Shown: positions 23,397-33,808 of the stretch, piece after piece | Layout of the letters: every line of letters starts with the position of its first letter | How positions within the stretch are numbered: the stretch's first letter is position 1 | Assembly: GCA_020747015.1 (NCBI GenBank) | Contig: JAGTJM010000027.1 | Coordinates: 124,001-188,000 of the forward strand | Length of the DNA stretch: 64,000 nt | Direction of reading: 5' to 3' | Origin: Pyrenochaeta sp. MPI-SDFR-AT-0127 | Lineage: Eukaryota > Ascomycota > Dothideomycetes > Pleosporales > Cucurbitariaceae | Notes under the pieces: model-generated | Told to the model about the DNA's origin: nothing | The model's input: the letters and a program-made list of their open reading frames with translations, nothing else | The model's database searches: none | Program-made: the position numbers and the translations under genes

Positions 23397-24829
23397 GTCG
23401 GCGAAGACGGATCAGTAACGCTCTCGGATTGCGGTACGAGCTAATTAAGCGGTACGGGAGTAGAACATGGGTCAAATAAAGCGCTCTGGTCGAGGAGAAA
23501 GTGGGCTGTACAGGTATATAGGACAAGTGCAAATCTCAGGCAAGAAAAACGGGTGATGTAGCATGGGAGATGCTGAGGAAAGTCTGCTCGATCAAGATGG
23601 GGCCAGAAAAAGACGTGCATGTCCAAGAAGCTTACGGGCGGCACTCCCAAACCGCTCCGGTCAGAAGCCCAGCCTCCAAGTCGAAAGGAGCGAGAGTTTG
23701 TGCACTCCTCAGCCTCACCAGATTGGCGCTTGTGCGGCCCATTTGGTGCCCCAGGCTGGAAAAGCAGTGAGGGGCACCTGGCTGACAGGACAGTGGCTAG
23801 GCTGCAGGGTAATCGGCGCATGGGGAGGCGTTGGCATAGCCTCAACTGTGCGAGAGACTGAGCGCGATCCGCCCAGGTTGATTTCAAACCCCGTTTCTGC
23901 TACAATCCCGCTTGTCGCAACCACATCGCGTGGATTAGTATTGCTGCGCCCCATCTGCGAGTGGAGCTTGACCCCGTATGTGATCGCCCACCATCGCTTG
24001 CTCGAACAACATCCGCGACCGCACGCACCAGGCTGGGCCCGTGATACAACCGAAAGCAACAGCTACGTCGACGGCCGAGATAGCTGCGAAACAACGTTGA
24101 AAGAGGTGTCGCATCAGTTGATTGTGTCAAGAGAAGGATAAAATCATTTGCGAAAAGGGTGCGCTGATGTATGTGGTCGCTCTTTCCTTCCATGTCTTAT
24201 GTCCTCAGGCACGCGGCCTCCTCTGGCCGACGTGCCACTTCTCTTCACAGCACACGCGGAAAGAGCGCGGGACCCATCTTTCTTCATCAGTACAAATCAT
24301 CATTTCACAAGTCATGCCGCTTTCTTACCATCGCTCGCGACTTCAAGTGCTTATCCCCGTTCTTCCATGTCATGTATTCCAGGCAACAGCTCTGTTTTCC
24401 AGCCTTCTCCTTTACCTTACCCGCTTCGAGGTGGCGCAGCGCATCTTTGCTACACCAGAAACATCTACGTGAACCGCGTTACTGATTCAATCTGCGATGG
24501 ACTAGGCCGAAAAACGGGCCAGCGGCTATTGAAACTGGTTCATTAAACACATCGCCTGGATAGACCAGTCTATCTAGTTTGGTACTTTGCCGTATCCAGC
24601 CCTCGCCTCACGGGAAGGAAGGGCTTTTGAGTACCGAGAGATTGTACACAGCCTCTCTGTAATCCATTATTGTGACTTCCGGTCAAACACCACAAGGCTA
24701 CGAATAAGCTTTTGACTTCAGTGCGACCACGTCCAGCTATCAGATCACTGGACCTGCAACTAATCTCAGCTACCCATCCGACTGGTATGAGAAGCCGGTG
24801 ACAGACGTTCTCAAACCATCATCATCGGC
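23397..24829. other. divergent intergenic region
   Basis: About 1.4 kb between two start codons facing apart. The left two thirds looks GC-richer and has long but meaningless ORFs on both strands (for example 23563-24141 plus, 23441-23887 minus). No family resemblance and no splice continuity were found. Confidence 0.45.
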
Positions 24830-27195
24830 ATGCCCACTGACGGCGATTCAAAGACGTCGAGCGATTCTCATAGACCCCGCCAAGGGTGGTTGGCAAAGTG
24901 TGGCATCGTGATTCCGACCTTGTAAGTCATATACTAGTTCGGAAGACTCCTCTCCCAAAAATGTTTCTCATAGCTTACTGGGAATATAGATCTGTACGTG
25001 AGAGACAAGGGTCCCCAGAAGATCCCAACAGACCAGTAGTCATGACGGTAGCTGACTCACCAAAGAAGAGAAAAAGGGCTTTGAGTCCTCTACCTCATAG
25101 AAGAAACCCAGTCCACATGGGAGAACCAAAAACCATGGATAGCGCAGCTGATATTGCGGAAGAGAAGGTGGCAGCTGCAGCGATATTTGATGCAGCTCTA
25201 GGCAATGTCTCCGATATCAACGCCTATACAATGACCCACGCAGAATTCTTACGGGCTGAAGAAGCAGATGCTTGGGATCGTGAGGCTAGACCAAAAGCTA
25301 ACTCGAGATCCAAGGATGATAAAGTAGAAAAGCGTGCGGCCAGGATTATTTGGGCGATACGAGAGTATGAACGTAGAGTAACCTTTGGGAACTTGCCCTC
25401 GGAGGCAATACCAGGACCTGATACTCGGGATATGGGCGGGCAGTTTCTAACTAACAAGGATCGCATAGACGGAGAGAGCAAGCTATATGAGATAGCCAAA
25501 ATGGTCCCGAAGGGCGGCCTTTTACATCTTCATTTCAATGCGGAGCTACATCCTGAGCGGCTTTTGGAACAAGCCCGAGATATGAAGAACATGTACATTC
25601 GCAGCATCCGCCCTTTATTATCGCAAGAAGATCTCGATCTAACTGAGACTGTCTTCAACGTCCTAGATGCAGACAAGGTGGAGCCCAATGTAAACATCTT
25701 CTCACCAGACTATCCGGGAGACGCAACGAATTGGAAACTAGAAGAATGGAAATGGAGAGTCTGGATGCCTTGGTCAGAGTTCAGGGTTGAGTTCGACAAG
25801 AAATTTTCGAAGAGATACAAACAACAAGAAGACACAATTTTTGTTGAAAAACACACTTGCTGCGCAGAACCAGGACAACTAAGTCTACACCCCGCTGAAA
25901 ATTGGCTAAAGTCCAAAATGGTGCTGAGTCAAGAGGAAGCGTATGGCTTTACACAAACCGTAAACGGGTAAGTCGAACTTTGGACAAGTTTTCCATGTGT
26001 CTCACACCTTACAGAGTCTGGGCACGTTTTAACCAAGCAACGCGATGTTTCAAAGGTCTGCTTAACTACGAATTGGTGTACAAGTGGTACATAAGCAAAG
26101 CGATCGATCGCATGATTAGTGAGAACGTCATGTATGCCGAGCTTCGACCTATGCTTCTAGACAAATCCATTCCAACGACGGATGGGAAGGGCATAATTGA
26201 TAATGCTGGACAAATGCAACTAATAATTGATGGTGTAAAGGAGAAACAGGCCGCGCTGAAAGATAAGGGAGAGCTTCACAAGTTTCCGTTTGGGCTCAAA
26301 ATTGTGTACTGCACCCCCCGATCGATTCCCAAGGCTATGATGCAGAGGGAAATGAAGCATTGTATTGATTTGAAGATTCAGTTCCCGGATCTCATCTGCG
26401 GTAAGCACTAAATGCAACACCATTTTGGAAGCTTCACTGACATGTTGCAGGATTTGATCTTGTAGGAGCGGAAGACCGCCCAAACCATATTGGCTTCTAT
26501 AAGGAGGAATTGGTCGCTTTCAGGAAGACTTGCAAGGAGAAGAAACTCGATATTCCATTCTTGTTTCACGCTGGCGAGACCTTACTCGACACGGGCGGCT
26601 CTAACGATCCAAGCAACTCGAATTTATATGATGCAGTCATCTTGGAATCGAAGCGTATTGGCCATGGATTTGCACTCATGAAGCACCCACATCTTGTTGA
26701 AAAGTTCAAGAAGACAAAGACAAGCAAAGGCATATGCATTGAACTTTGTCCTATCTCAAACGAGCTTCTGCATCTGTGCAGAAATATTAAAGAGCATCCG
26801 TTCCCGGAGCTACTAGCTGCGGGCATACCCTGCACGGTAAATTCGGACAATCCTTCTCTATTCAGGTAAGTCACATTCTCGCATGTTCCTGTACACGGTT
26901 GAAGACCTTGATTGCTAAGGTGATACGCAGTAACTCAATGGGGCACGAGTTTTATCAAATTATGGTAGGCGCGCCTACAATGTCATTATACAGCTGGAAG
27001 CAACTGGCGCGATGGAGTCTTGAGTATAGCTGCCTCTCACCAGCGGAGCAGGCTAAAGGACGCGAGTACTTGGATGATAGCTGGAAAGTATTCTGCCAAA
27101 AGGTCGTTGAACAGTACGAGGATCTGATGGCTGGCGACGACATCGACGAGGCAAAGGCAAAGGAGTCTTATCCGCAACGACTGGCAACGTCTTGA
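24830..27195 (+). CDS. ADGF/CECR1-type adenosine deaminase-like metallohydrolase
   Basis: Five exons (24830-24921, 24990-25967, 26015-26400, 26451-26865, 26931-27195) give about 711 residues. The metal-site motifs of the adenosine/AMP deaminase superfamily are all present: the His-x-His strand LLHLHFNAELHP (about residue 205), FHAGE (about 524), IGHG (about 554), the CPISNELL segment, and the Asp pair region NSDNPSLF (about 616). The ADGF/CECR1 branch is indicated by the long insertion domain and FDLVGAEDRP. Predicted reaction: hydrolytic deamination of adenosine or a related purine. Unlike secreted animal ADGF there is no signal peptide; the N-terminus is hydrophilic with a basic patch (PKKRKRAL), suggesting an intracellular enzyme. 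The first exon is inferred from phase and donor (TTGTAAGT). The gene converges on the Saf1-like gene. Confidence 0.88.
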
Positions 27196-28142
27196 GCATA
27201 TGCGCCTGGTAAACTTGCACGCTGTGACGTCTCAGCCTGAGCTGATAAGACACTTGCTCTTCACCACCTGGCTCTGCTCCTGTGTTCTTATTTCACTCAA
27301 CACAAATGGGCTAGCCACCGCGAACAGGAATATGTATCGCGTCGCGAGGCGCTGTGAACAAACGTCAAAAATTGTAACACAAATGCGCACCACAGGAGTG
27401 TTGAAAAGCCATTGAGCAACCCAACAATAATCTTTAAAACAGTCCAGAATAATCTGTACGTGGAGTTATATTCTGCCTTTCAACAACAAGGGAAACGGGG
27501 ATAAATGTGGTGATCTGGAATTAAATGGATCGGATTTACTTTTCTAGGCGTGTGGGTGTGCGGTTAGAAGCCTCAAGATGGATAGACTTGGAGGCTATAC
27601 CCGCAAGCATGATGGCTTGGTGTTTTCTGTATTTTGTGCAATGATGACTATTTTGGTATTTGTTCACTATGTCTCTGACCTTTCAACCGGTCTGGATGAG
27701 TTTTGTGAAGACGCTCAGTATCTGTGTGAAGATGGTAGTCAAGATGCAGGCACTGACAAACTTGCTAAGATGAAAGGCTCAAAAATACAATTCGGTATAC
27801 AGCAGGCAACTTGCAGATGAGCCTGAGAGTCCAGTGTTTCGGTGCTGTAAAAAGATTATCACGATGACCTTTATCGCTTTCACAACTGCGTAGGGCGAAA
27901 CCAGTACAAGTCACTATGGTCAAGGAGTCTGCATGCCAATTGTAGATTGTCACTCGCTCAACCCTTTTATACGGTTGTAAACGGTCAGGGGCCTAAATTA
28001 CATCACTCCATTGAAGTTCGAATAGTTTGAAAGCTAGCTGATGTTGCGTTTCAAGCAATGAAGTTAGAGGTTTGCGAGGTTCGACTACAAAGATCATATT
28101 TTAAGAGTTCTTATGTCATTCCCATGGACTTGATTTATTCAA
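27196..28142. other. intergenic region between convergent genes
   Basis: About 950 bp holding the 3' UTRs of the deaminase-like and Saf1-like genes, plus one doubtful small ORF (27578-27820). Confidence 0.5.
27578..27820 (+). CDS. possible small membrane peptide
   Basis: ATG-initiated ORF of 80 codons with one hydrophobic segment (GLVFSVFCAMMTILVFVHYV) at about residues 13-32, followed by an acidic Cys-containing stretch (EFCEDAQYLCEDG). It lies in the likely 3' UTR of the deaminase-like gene. No family is recognised and it may be a chance ORF. It is listed because the segment is unusually membrane-like. Confidence 0.22.
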   Translation: MDRLGGYTRKHDGLVFSVFCAMMTILVFVHYVSDLSTGLDEFCEDAQYLCEDGSQDAGTDKLAKMKGSKIQFGIQQATCR

Positions 28143-30117
28143 TCAACCTCCCGATTCTTCATTGAACTGCCACACCGGCCGTCCCTCCCTCCACTCATCG
28201 AATTCCTTCTCGCCTGGCATCTCCGTGCCATCAACAAGCTTCAATCGCGGAAAAGTCTTGTCTTCCCAGTTGTATGTGGGCTCCTTGTTTGCCAATTCGT
28301 CGTTTACCAGCACCAAAGCACCAGAATGCCATCCCGCTGCGCTGACTCTCAGCGCAAAATAAGCACCTAGACCATCCTCACCGCCATCCTGGTCCCATGC
28401 TCGGCCCTCTTGTTCGAGCCACTCGCTGACTTCACCTTGCACATTACGGTCTGCGCCGAGGAGCGACCTTCGTTCCCTGCTTTCATCTTCATCCTTGCGA
28501 CCGTGCACTACATGGCTGATCCAGTCCTTCTTCCTTGAATCGAACCAAACCTGCCGGCCATGCGTGTAGGCATGCGGTACGAGTTGCCCGTTATGGCTGA
28601 GCCTGTCGTACACGATTCCTCGAGCCTGGCCGCCTGAACTGTCTTCATCGCCGAGACCTAATGCACCACAAGCATTCATCTCAGTACCATAAGATGTAAT
28701 CTTGCCGTTCGAGTGCAGTGCCAGATAATGATAGTCACCAAATGCAACGGAGATGACATCATTGCATTGTAGCGCTGGTATTTTCCTCAAACCTTGTATG
28801 CCAATCTGCTCGGGATCGGTGCGTTGAGCGTTCCAACAGGCCTCTAGATAATCTTGATCCGTGGTGATCACTTCGTCGTTCCTGAAGACGGCGAAGCGAC
28901 GGAATGAGCCTTGAACATCGAGAGCTGCACCTTTCTCGCTGCGGAGCTGTCTGAGCTCAAGGATGTTGGGTACCCTATTCTTTTCGCCGAATCTTCCGCA
29001 GAACACTTTGCCAATTTCGGTAACAAAAACAACGAAGTGCTCAAGCATAATATAGTTTTGAACGGCTCCGACTTCGTCGCGGAGGGCTTTTTCATCATCA
29101 GATTCTCGGTCGCCCCTGTTATACTGGTAGCCAGTCTGTGGTACGTCGCCGGTTTCTAAGACTAGCATGGTATCTGTGGCATCCTCGTCGTGAGCACGCT
29201 GGACCGGATCCCACACCACGATACCAATACCATGGATGTAGGCTGAGCTACGGCTCCATCCAGCTACAACTTGCTTGACCTGCCCATAAGCGGATGAAGT
29301 CCCTGCTGAGCTATGCGGTGGTAGCTCTTTTAATTCTACGTTGGCAAACCTGACCTGGAGCGCGTGTTCCTTGACGTGGTACCAAGACCAGATCCTGCCA
29401 CTATCTGAAAGCCCCAATATATGTGACCGGCCTGCGGAGAATTGACGAATGGCAATCGTCGGCTCTTCGTACTGAGCTTCGGCCGAAGTGGATGGGTAGC
29501 CTTCTGGAAATGTGAGGGCGAGCAGATGTTCATTGGCTACTAGTATTTGCATGCCATCGAGTACGCCGACCGTATGAAGGGAACCTTTTGAGGTGAGCAG
29601 CGTAGTGGACCAGCCACTATTCAGAGTAAGCCAATTCAATCAGGCCGTTGGTTTCAAGCCAGGAAACCTACCCACACTGCATGTCAGCAATGACACCTAG
29701 ATTTCTTGTATCCTCCATCTCGGTGGGAAATGGGCAATGATCTCTGAACCTCCTTTGACCTGGTCGAAAGATCCTTGGCCTCGTAGGATTGTGGTGAAGT
29801 TGTATTTGTACTTCATAGCTGTGGCCTAGACGGTTATGCGTGTTATTGCCCCACGTGAAGGCGTGGCTCTGCGTGAGCAAACGTCGGTACATCTTTTGCC
29901 AGCGAACACCATCGTGCTGGACAACGGGCTGGTTGGGCACCCGAAAGGTGCTACAGGTCGCATGGCTCCAGTATGTGGGGTCGAGTCGGATTGAGGGTTG
30001 CTGAAAGGCTTTGCAGGTGCTGCAGAGGGCGAGGAAGCTCTTCGCGTCGAGGTACGGAAAGACGAGAACGAGGATATCAAGTGGGAGGTCGGTGATCGAG
30101 GAAATCTTTTCTGTCAT
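28143..30117 (-). CDS. SAF1: F-box/RCC1-repeat protein, Saf1-like
   Basis: Two exons (30117-29672, 29616-28143) with a 55-bp intron give 639 residues. An F-box occupies residues about 7-45 (SSITDLPLDILVLVFPYLDA, then FLALCSTCKAF), the Skp1-binding module of SCF ubiquitin ligases. After it come RCC1-like repeats that should fold as a beta-propeller for substrate binding; repeat cores are visible at HAFTWGNNTHNRLGHS, SGRIWSWYH, and HSNGKITSYGTEMNACGALG. This architecture matches yeast Saf1, which targets the adenine deaminase Aah1 for degradation on entry into quiescence. Splicing restores CGGWSTTLLTSKG, the start of a repeat. The GCD2 gene is divergent, 454 bp away. Confidence 0.82.
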
Positions 30118-30571
30118 TGTATCCAGCGCTGTGTGCTAAAAGTAGATAGCCAAAGTTCACGCAGACTGTTATAACGCCTGCTATCGTTGGCCAAGATACT
30201 CAAGCAAACGTGTTTGGAACAGCCACAGTAACCCTGTCATGCCCTATGACGCAGTGCTCGAGGTTCGCGACTGCCCCACGTCCGCAATGCTCTTGGCGCA
30301 CTAACACGGAAGCGGCTAGTGGACTTCTGACTCAATTCACGACTGGACCCTCTAACAAATTTCGCCCACCCAGCAACGGCCACAATATCAAGAACACAAA
30401 CGCTGTGGCTAACTATATTGGGCCGAAATTACTCAATAAACGCTGTTCATCTAGATCATCATTACTGCCAGCAACGGACTTCGCACCCGCCCCACTATAT
30501 CAACAGGCCGCGCGCCTTGTCTCACTTGCTGTGTTACGGAATCGTAGGATTTCAGCAAGGAGTATATCATC
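30118..30571. promoter_or_regulatory. divergent promoter region, SAF1-like / GCD2
   Basis: The 454-bp spacer between opposed start codons holds both promoters. The ORF at 30210-30608 overlaps the GCD2 start in another frame and is not credible. Confidence 0.5.
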
Positions 30572-32201
30572 ATGTCTGAAGCTCCGCCTGCTGAAGCAGC
30601 GGCAGTAACTGCCGGAACACCGACATCCACTCAGAACAATCCGCCTGCAACGACAAATGGTGACGCCACAGACGCACCGAAGAAACTATCACCCGCGGAA
30701 TTAAAGAAGCAGAAGCAAGCCGAGAAGCAGGCAAAGAGAGCTCAAGCCAAAGCCTCCAACCCGGGGCCTAATCAGCCGTCAGGACCACCCAAGGACGGAC
30801 AAAAAGTTCACAAAGAGTCGAAGCAAACACCAAAGGATGACAAGTCAAGACCTCTACCAACACGAAGGCGGCCGTCCCAGTCCAACGTGCCCGTGGTGAA
30901 AGAGCCGGAGAAGAAACCGAAGAAAGAACCAAAGCAAGCCGGACTATTTTTCGGACATCTGTATAGCCAACCAAAGCAACAATCACTAGTTGGAGCGTCC
31001 AAAGACGTACATCCAGCGGTCATTGCCCTAGGTCTACAGTACAGCAGCTATGCTATTTGTGGAAGTACAGCTCGTATGGTGGCTATGCTTCTGGTGTTCA
31101 AGGTAGTCATTGAATCGTATCAAACGCCTCCAGGAATCAGTCTGGCTCGGCATCTTACCAATCATCATCTAAGTCCTCAGATCGAGTACTTGAAGAGTTG
31201 TAGACCCCTCAGTATCAGCATGGGAAACGCTATTCGGTGGCTCAAGGATGGTGAGTTTATCCACTGTTTCTCTTTATTCCTCTTTTGCTACGAGCGAAGG
31301 AAAATACACCAAGCCTTGCAGCGTATAGCTTGTATTCAGAATCCTCCGTGTTCCAACACTACCTTTGTTCATATTTTAATTAACAATCCCTACAGTCATC
31401 ATCAAGATTGATCCATCAACACCTGAGAATGAGGCAAAGCGGGACCTATTAGAAGAGATAGATATTTTCATTCGCGAGCGCATCACAGCGGCTGATAGGC
31501 TCATTCGCGACCTGGCAGCAACAAAGATCGAACCAGGAGATGTCGTATTGACCTACGCGGCATCATCTATTGTTGAGCAGACCATTTTGCATGCGCATAA
31601 GTCTGGCGTTCCTTTCACAGTCAGTGTAGTCGATTCAAAACCACTTTTTGAGGGCAAGCAGTTGGCGCGAAAGCTTGCCAATCAAGGTGTCAGTGTGCGG
31701 TACTATCTTATTACCGCCGCATCTCACGCTGTCAAAGACGCTACCAAAGTCCTTTTAGGGGCACACGCGATGATGTCGAACGGTCGCCTCTACTCGCGTG
31801 TGGGCACGGCGCTGGTTTCTATGCTAGCTAGCTCACATTCGCTACCCGTCATTGTCCTTTGCCAGTCCGTCAAGTTTACCGAGAAGGTTGCTCTGGACTC
31901 CATCGTTGGCAACGAAGTCGCACCTGCCGAGGAATTGCTTTCTGAGGCCGAGCGTCGAGAACTGCTTCCACTCAAGTCGCTATTGCCAACGTCGAAGAAT
32001 GACGAAAAGGCAAGCGTGGAAGAGACATGCACCGACACTGCAGATGTGTTGAAGTGGATCGAGGATACGAAAAACCTACATCACCTCCAGGTGCTCTATG
32101 ACGTTACGCCTGCGCACTACATCAACATGGTCATCACGGAATACGGAAGTCTACCGCCTAGCTCGGTGCCTGTTGTTCATCGGCTGAGTACGAACATCTA
32201 G
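30572..32201 (+). CDS. GCD2: translation initiation factor eIF2B subunit delta
   Basis: Two exons (30572-31250, 31396-32201) give 494 residues. The N-terminal 150 residues are disordered and Lys/Ala/Pro-rich (LKKQKQAEKQAKRAQAKAS), as in fungal Gcd2. The C-terminal eIF2B-alpha/beta/delta domain has its usual blocks: QIEYLKSCRPLSISMGNAIR, VVLTYAASSIVEQTILHAH, LITAASHAVKDATKVLLGAH, LPVIVLCQSVKFTEKV and the closing LYDVTPAHYINMVITEYGSL. The subunit is part of the regulatory core of the eIF2 guanine-nucleotide exchange factor and senses phosphorylated eIF2 in general amino acid control. The 145-bp intron falls inside the domain at WLKD/VIIKID. It is the last conserved gene before the accessory island. 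Confidence 0.94.
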
Positions 32202-33401
32202 ATCCGCTTGAGCGTTTTCTTGAAGTTTCAGCATTTCTTTCCAGCATTTGCTAACATTAGTTGTCCAGGGACAGAGGAGCAGGACATGTCACCTGCTAAA
32301 GCGCGCTGATGAGCGATTTCCTAAGCTATCAATCCAAGAGTCCGATGTAGAGCTAGCTGTTGTGGAGACGAAGTGTTTCGTAATGGCTCAATACAGAGGC
32401 AGTTCAAATGTGTTCAATTTCACCTCAAGTTCCCAGCAAGTCTCAATCTCACGCTGTTCTAGTCGTCTCGTCCCCCGTGAGGTGGAACCATCACATCAAT
32501 TTCATTATCTGCGAGGTTCGGTTCATGAAGTAGCTCGTGATTCCTATCAGCATGTACATGTTACTCGGCAACGTTTTCGAGAACAATATTTTGCCATAAC
32601 GTCTCGCCCCTGTCTTTACAAATTGAGCTGTGGCAGCAACTCCGGCTTACTACTCATTCGATCCCGGCAACGATGGAAGTATAGTAGCCCACCACCCAAG
32701 CTCGTCTAAGTCTTCCTTTTGATTGTGTCCCTCGAGCTCGATGAGAGCATGCAGCGAAATTCCACAATCCGACTACTAGAGCATGCCGTTTTCTTGCACT
32801 GCTATTGTAACAGTCCCACTGTTAGCGAGATCGATGAGAGCATGTGCAAGACACCCCTCAATTTAGTCTAAGCTCTCCCACAACCGAGGTGCATTGAGCC
32901 TGTTCAATGCGGCGCCAGGTCCAAATCACCGACGCCAGCTGAAGAATCGATAGCTGTAACGTTGACGTTTACTGTAACTGCTGTCAACATCAGAGTCTCC
33001 CTGATCCTAGTTCTGTTGCGACAAGTTACCTACAGAATAAGAGCGGAATCTCGTCACCTCTGGTAAACATCTTTGTTGCTAGCAAAAGCAGCACTACACT
33101 ATCCATTGGTGCTACAGCTCTTGCAGCTGCACTCAATATCGGAATCATCGCTGTTAGTGATTTGTTGCCACCTCATTCGTACACTGCGATACTCGCTTTC
33201 GGACTGTTCTAGTACGAAATTGAATCATCGCTTTCTGGGTGATGTCTAATCTCTTTCTGCAGCTTGTCCAGCCCTTAGTTTAGCCTTTTTTTTCTGTAGA
33301 AGTTCAAGCTTGATTAATCGCCCTGCCTATAGTACCGTACCACAAAACAAAACTTTGGGAATCATTCCGTTGTGATACCAAGTATCCCCCCTTGCACTTG
33401 C
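32202..33401. other. intergenic region, start of accessory island
   Basis: About 1.2 kb. No complete gene is supported. Two features are visible: a short local duplication of about 14 bp (TCGATGAGAGCATG, complete near 32832 and nearly so near 32739) and an ATG-less open stretch on the plus strand (about 32976-33212) that encodes a hydrophobic, protein-like sequence. Confidence 0.4.
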
Positions 33402-33740
33402 TCAGGTGAAGCGTTCTGCATGTGGCTCCACAGGTGACGGTAATTCTATTTGTTTACTATCTACTCGTAGTTCAACCCTCAGGTATTCGTCGACCATTCC
33501 ACCTATCCCTGTGTTCTGATTCTGTAATCGCGTGCTCCGTGTCCGAGTACGATAAGAATAAATAGCCCCAGGTAGTATAAGGACAAACCCAACTAGAACT
33601 AAGACAACACCACTAGTGATCATGGAATCAAAAGACAAGCCTGAGTCATGGGTAGGGAAGGAGGTAGGTGTGGTAATTATCACAGCTGAATTCGCGACAA
33701 TGTTTATAATAGAAGCACTCGGAAGAAACTTCGCCCTCAT
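33402..33740 (-). CDS. small single-pass membrane protein beside the bacterial-like gene
   Basis: ORF of 112 residues, ATG at 33740. A weakly hydrophobic N-terminus (residues 1-24) is followed by a strong transmembrane helix at about residues 40-63 (MITSGVVLVLVGFVLILPGA) and a basic cluster (YRTRTRSTR). The short tail is charged (VDEYLRVELRVDSKQIELP). It lies on the same strand and only 68 bp after the stop codon of the 1108-residue gene, very tight for separate fungal genes. It may be co-regulated, part of a longer transcript, or an independent gene. In bacterial toxin loci such a position often belongs to an immunity protein; here that is only an analogy. No family is recognised. Confidence 0.5.
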   Translation of the reverse strand: MRAKFLPSASIINIVANSAVIITTPTSFPTHDSGLSFDSMITSGVVLVLVGFVLILPGAIYSYRTRTRSTRLQNQNTGIGGMVDEYLRVELRVDSKQIELPSPVEPHAERFT

Positions 33741-33808
33741 GTTAGACGTAAATTAATCTCAATATTTTCCAGCTTGTTCTCATTCTGTTACACTAGACTA
33801 TTGTCTGA

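Noticed and set aside
23563..24141. 192-codon plus-strand ORF and the overlapping minus-strand ORF at 23441-23887
   Set aside because: Long only because the stretch is GC-richer; composition is unlike protein and no family pattern is seen.
32248..32709. 153-codon plus-strand ORF after GCD2
   Set aside because: No ATG at its start in a good context, no domain, and it lies where the GCD2 3' UTR is expected.
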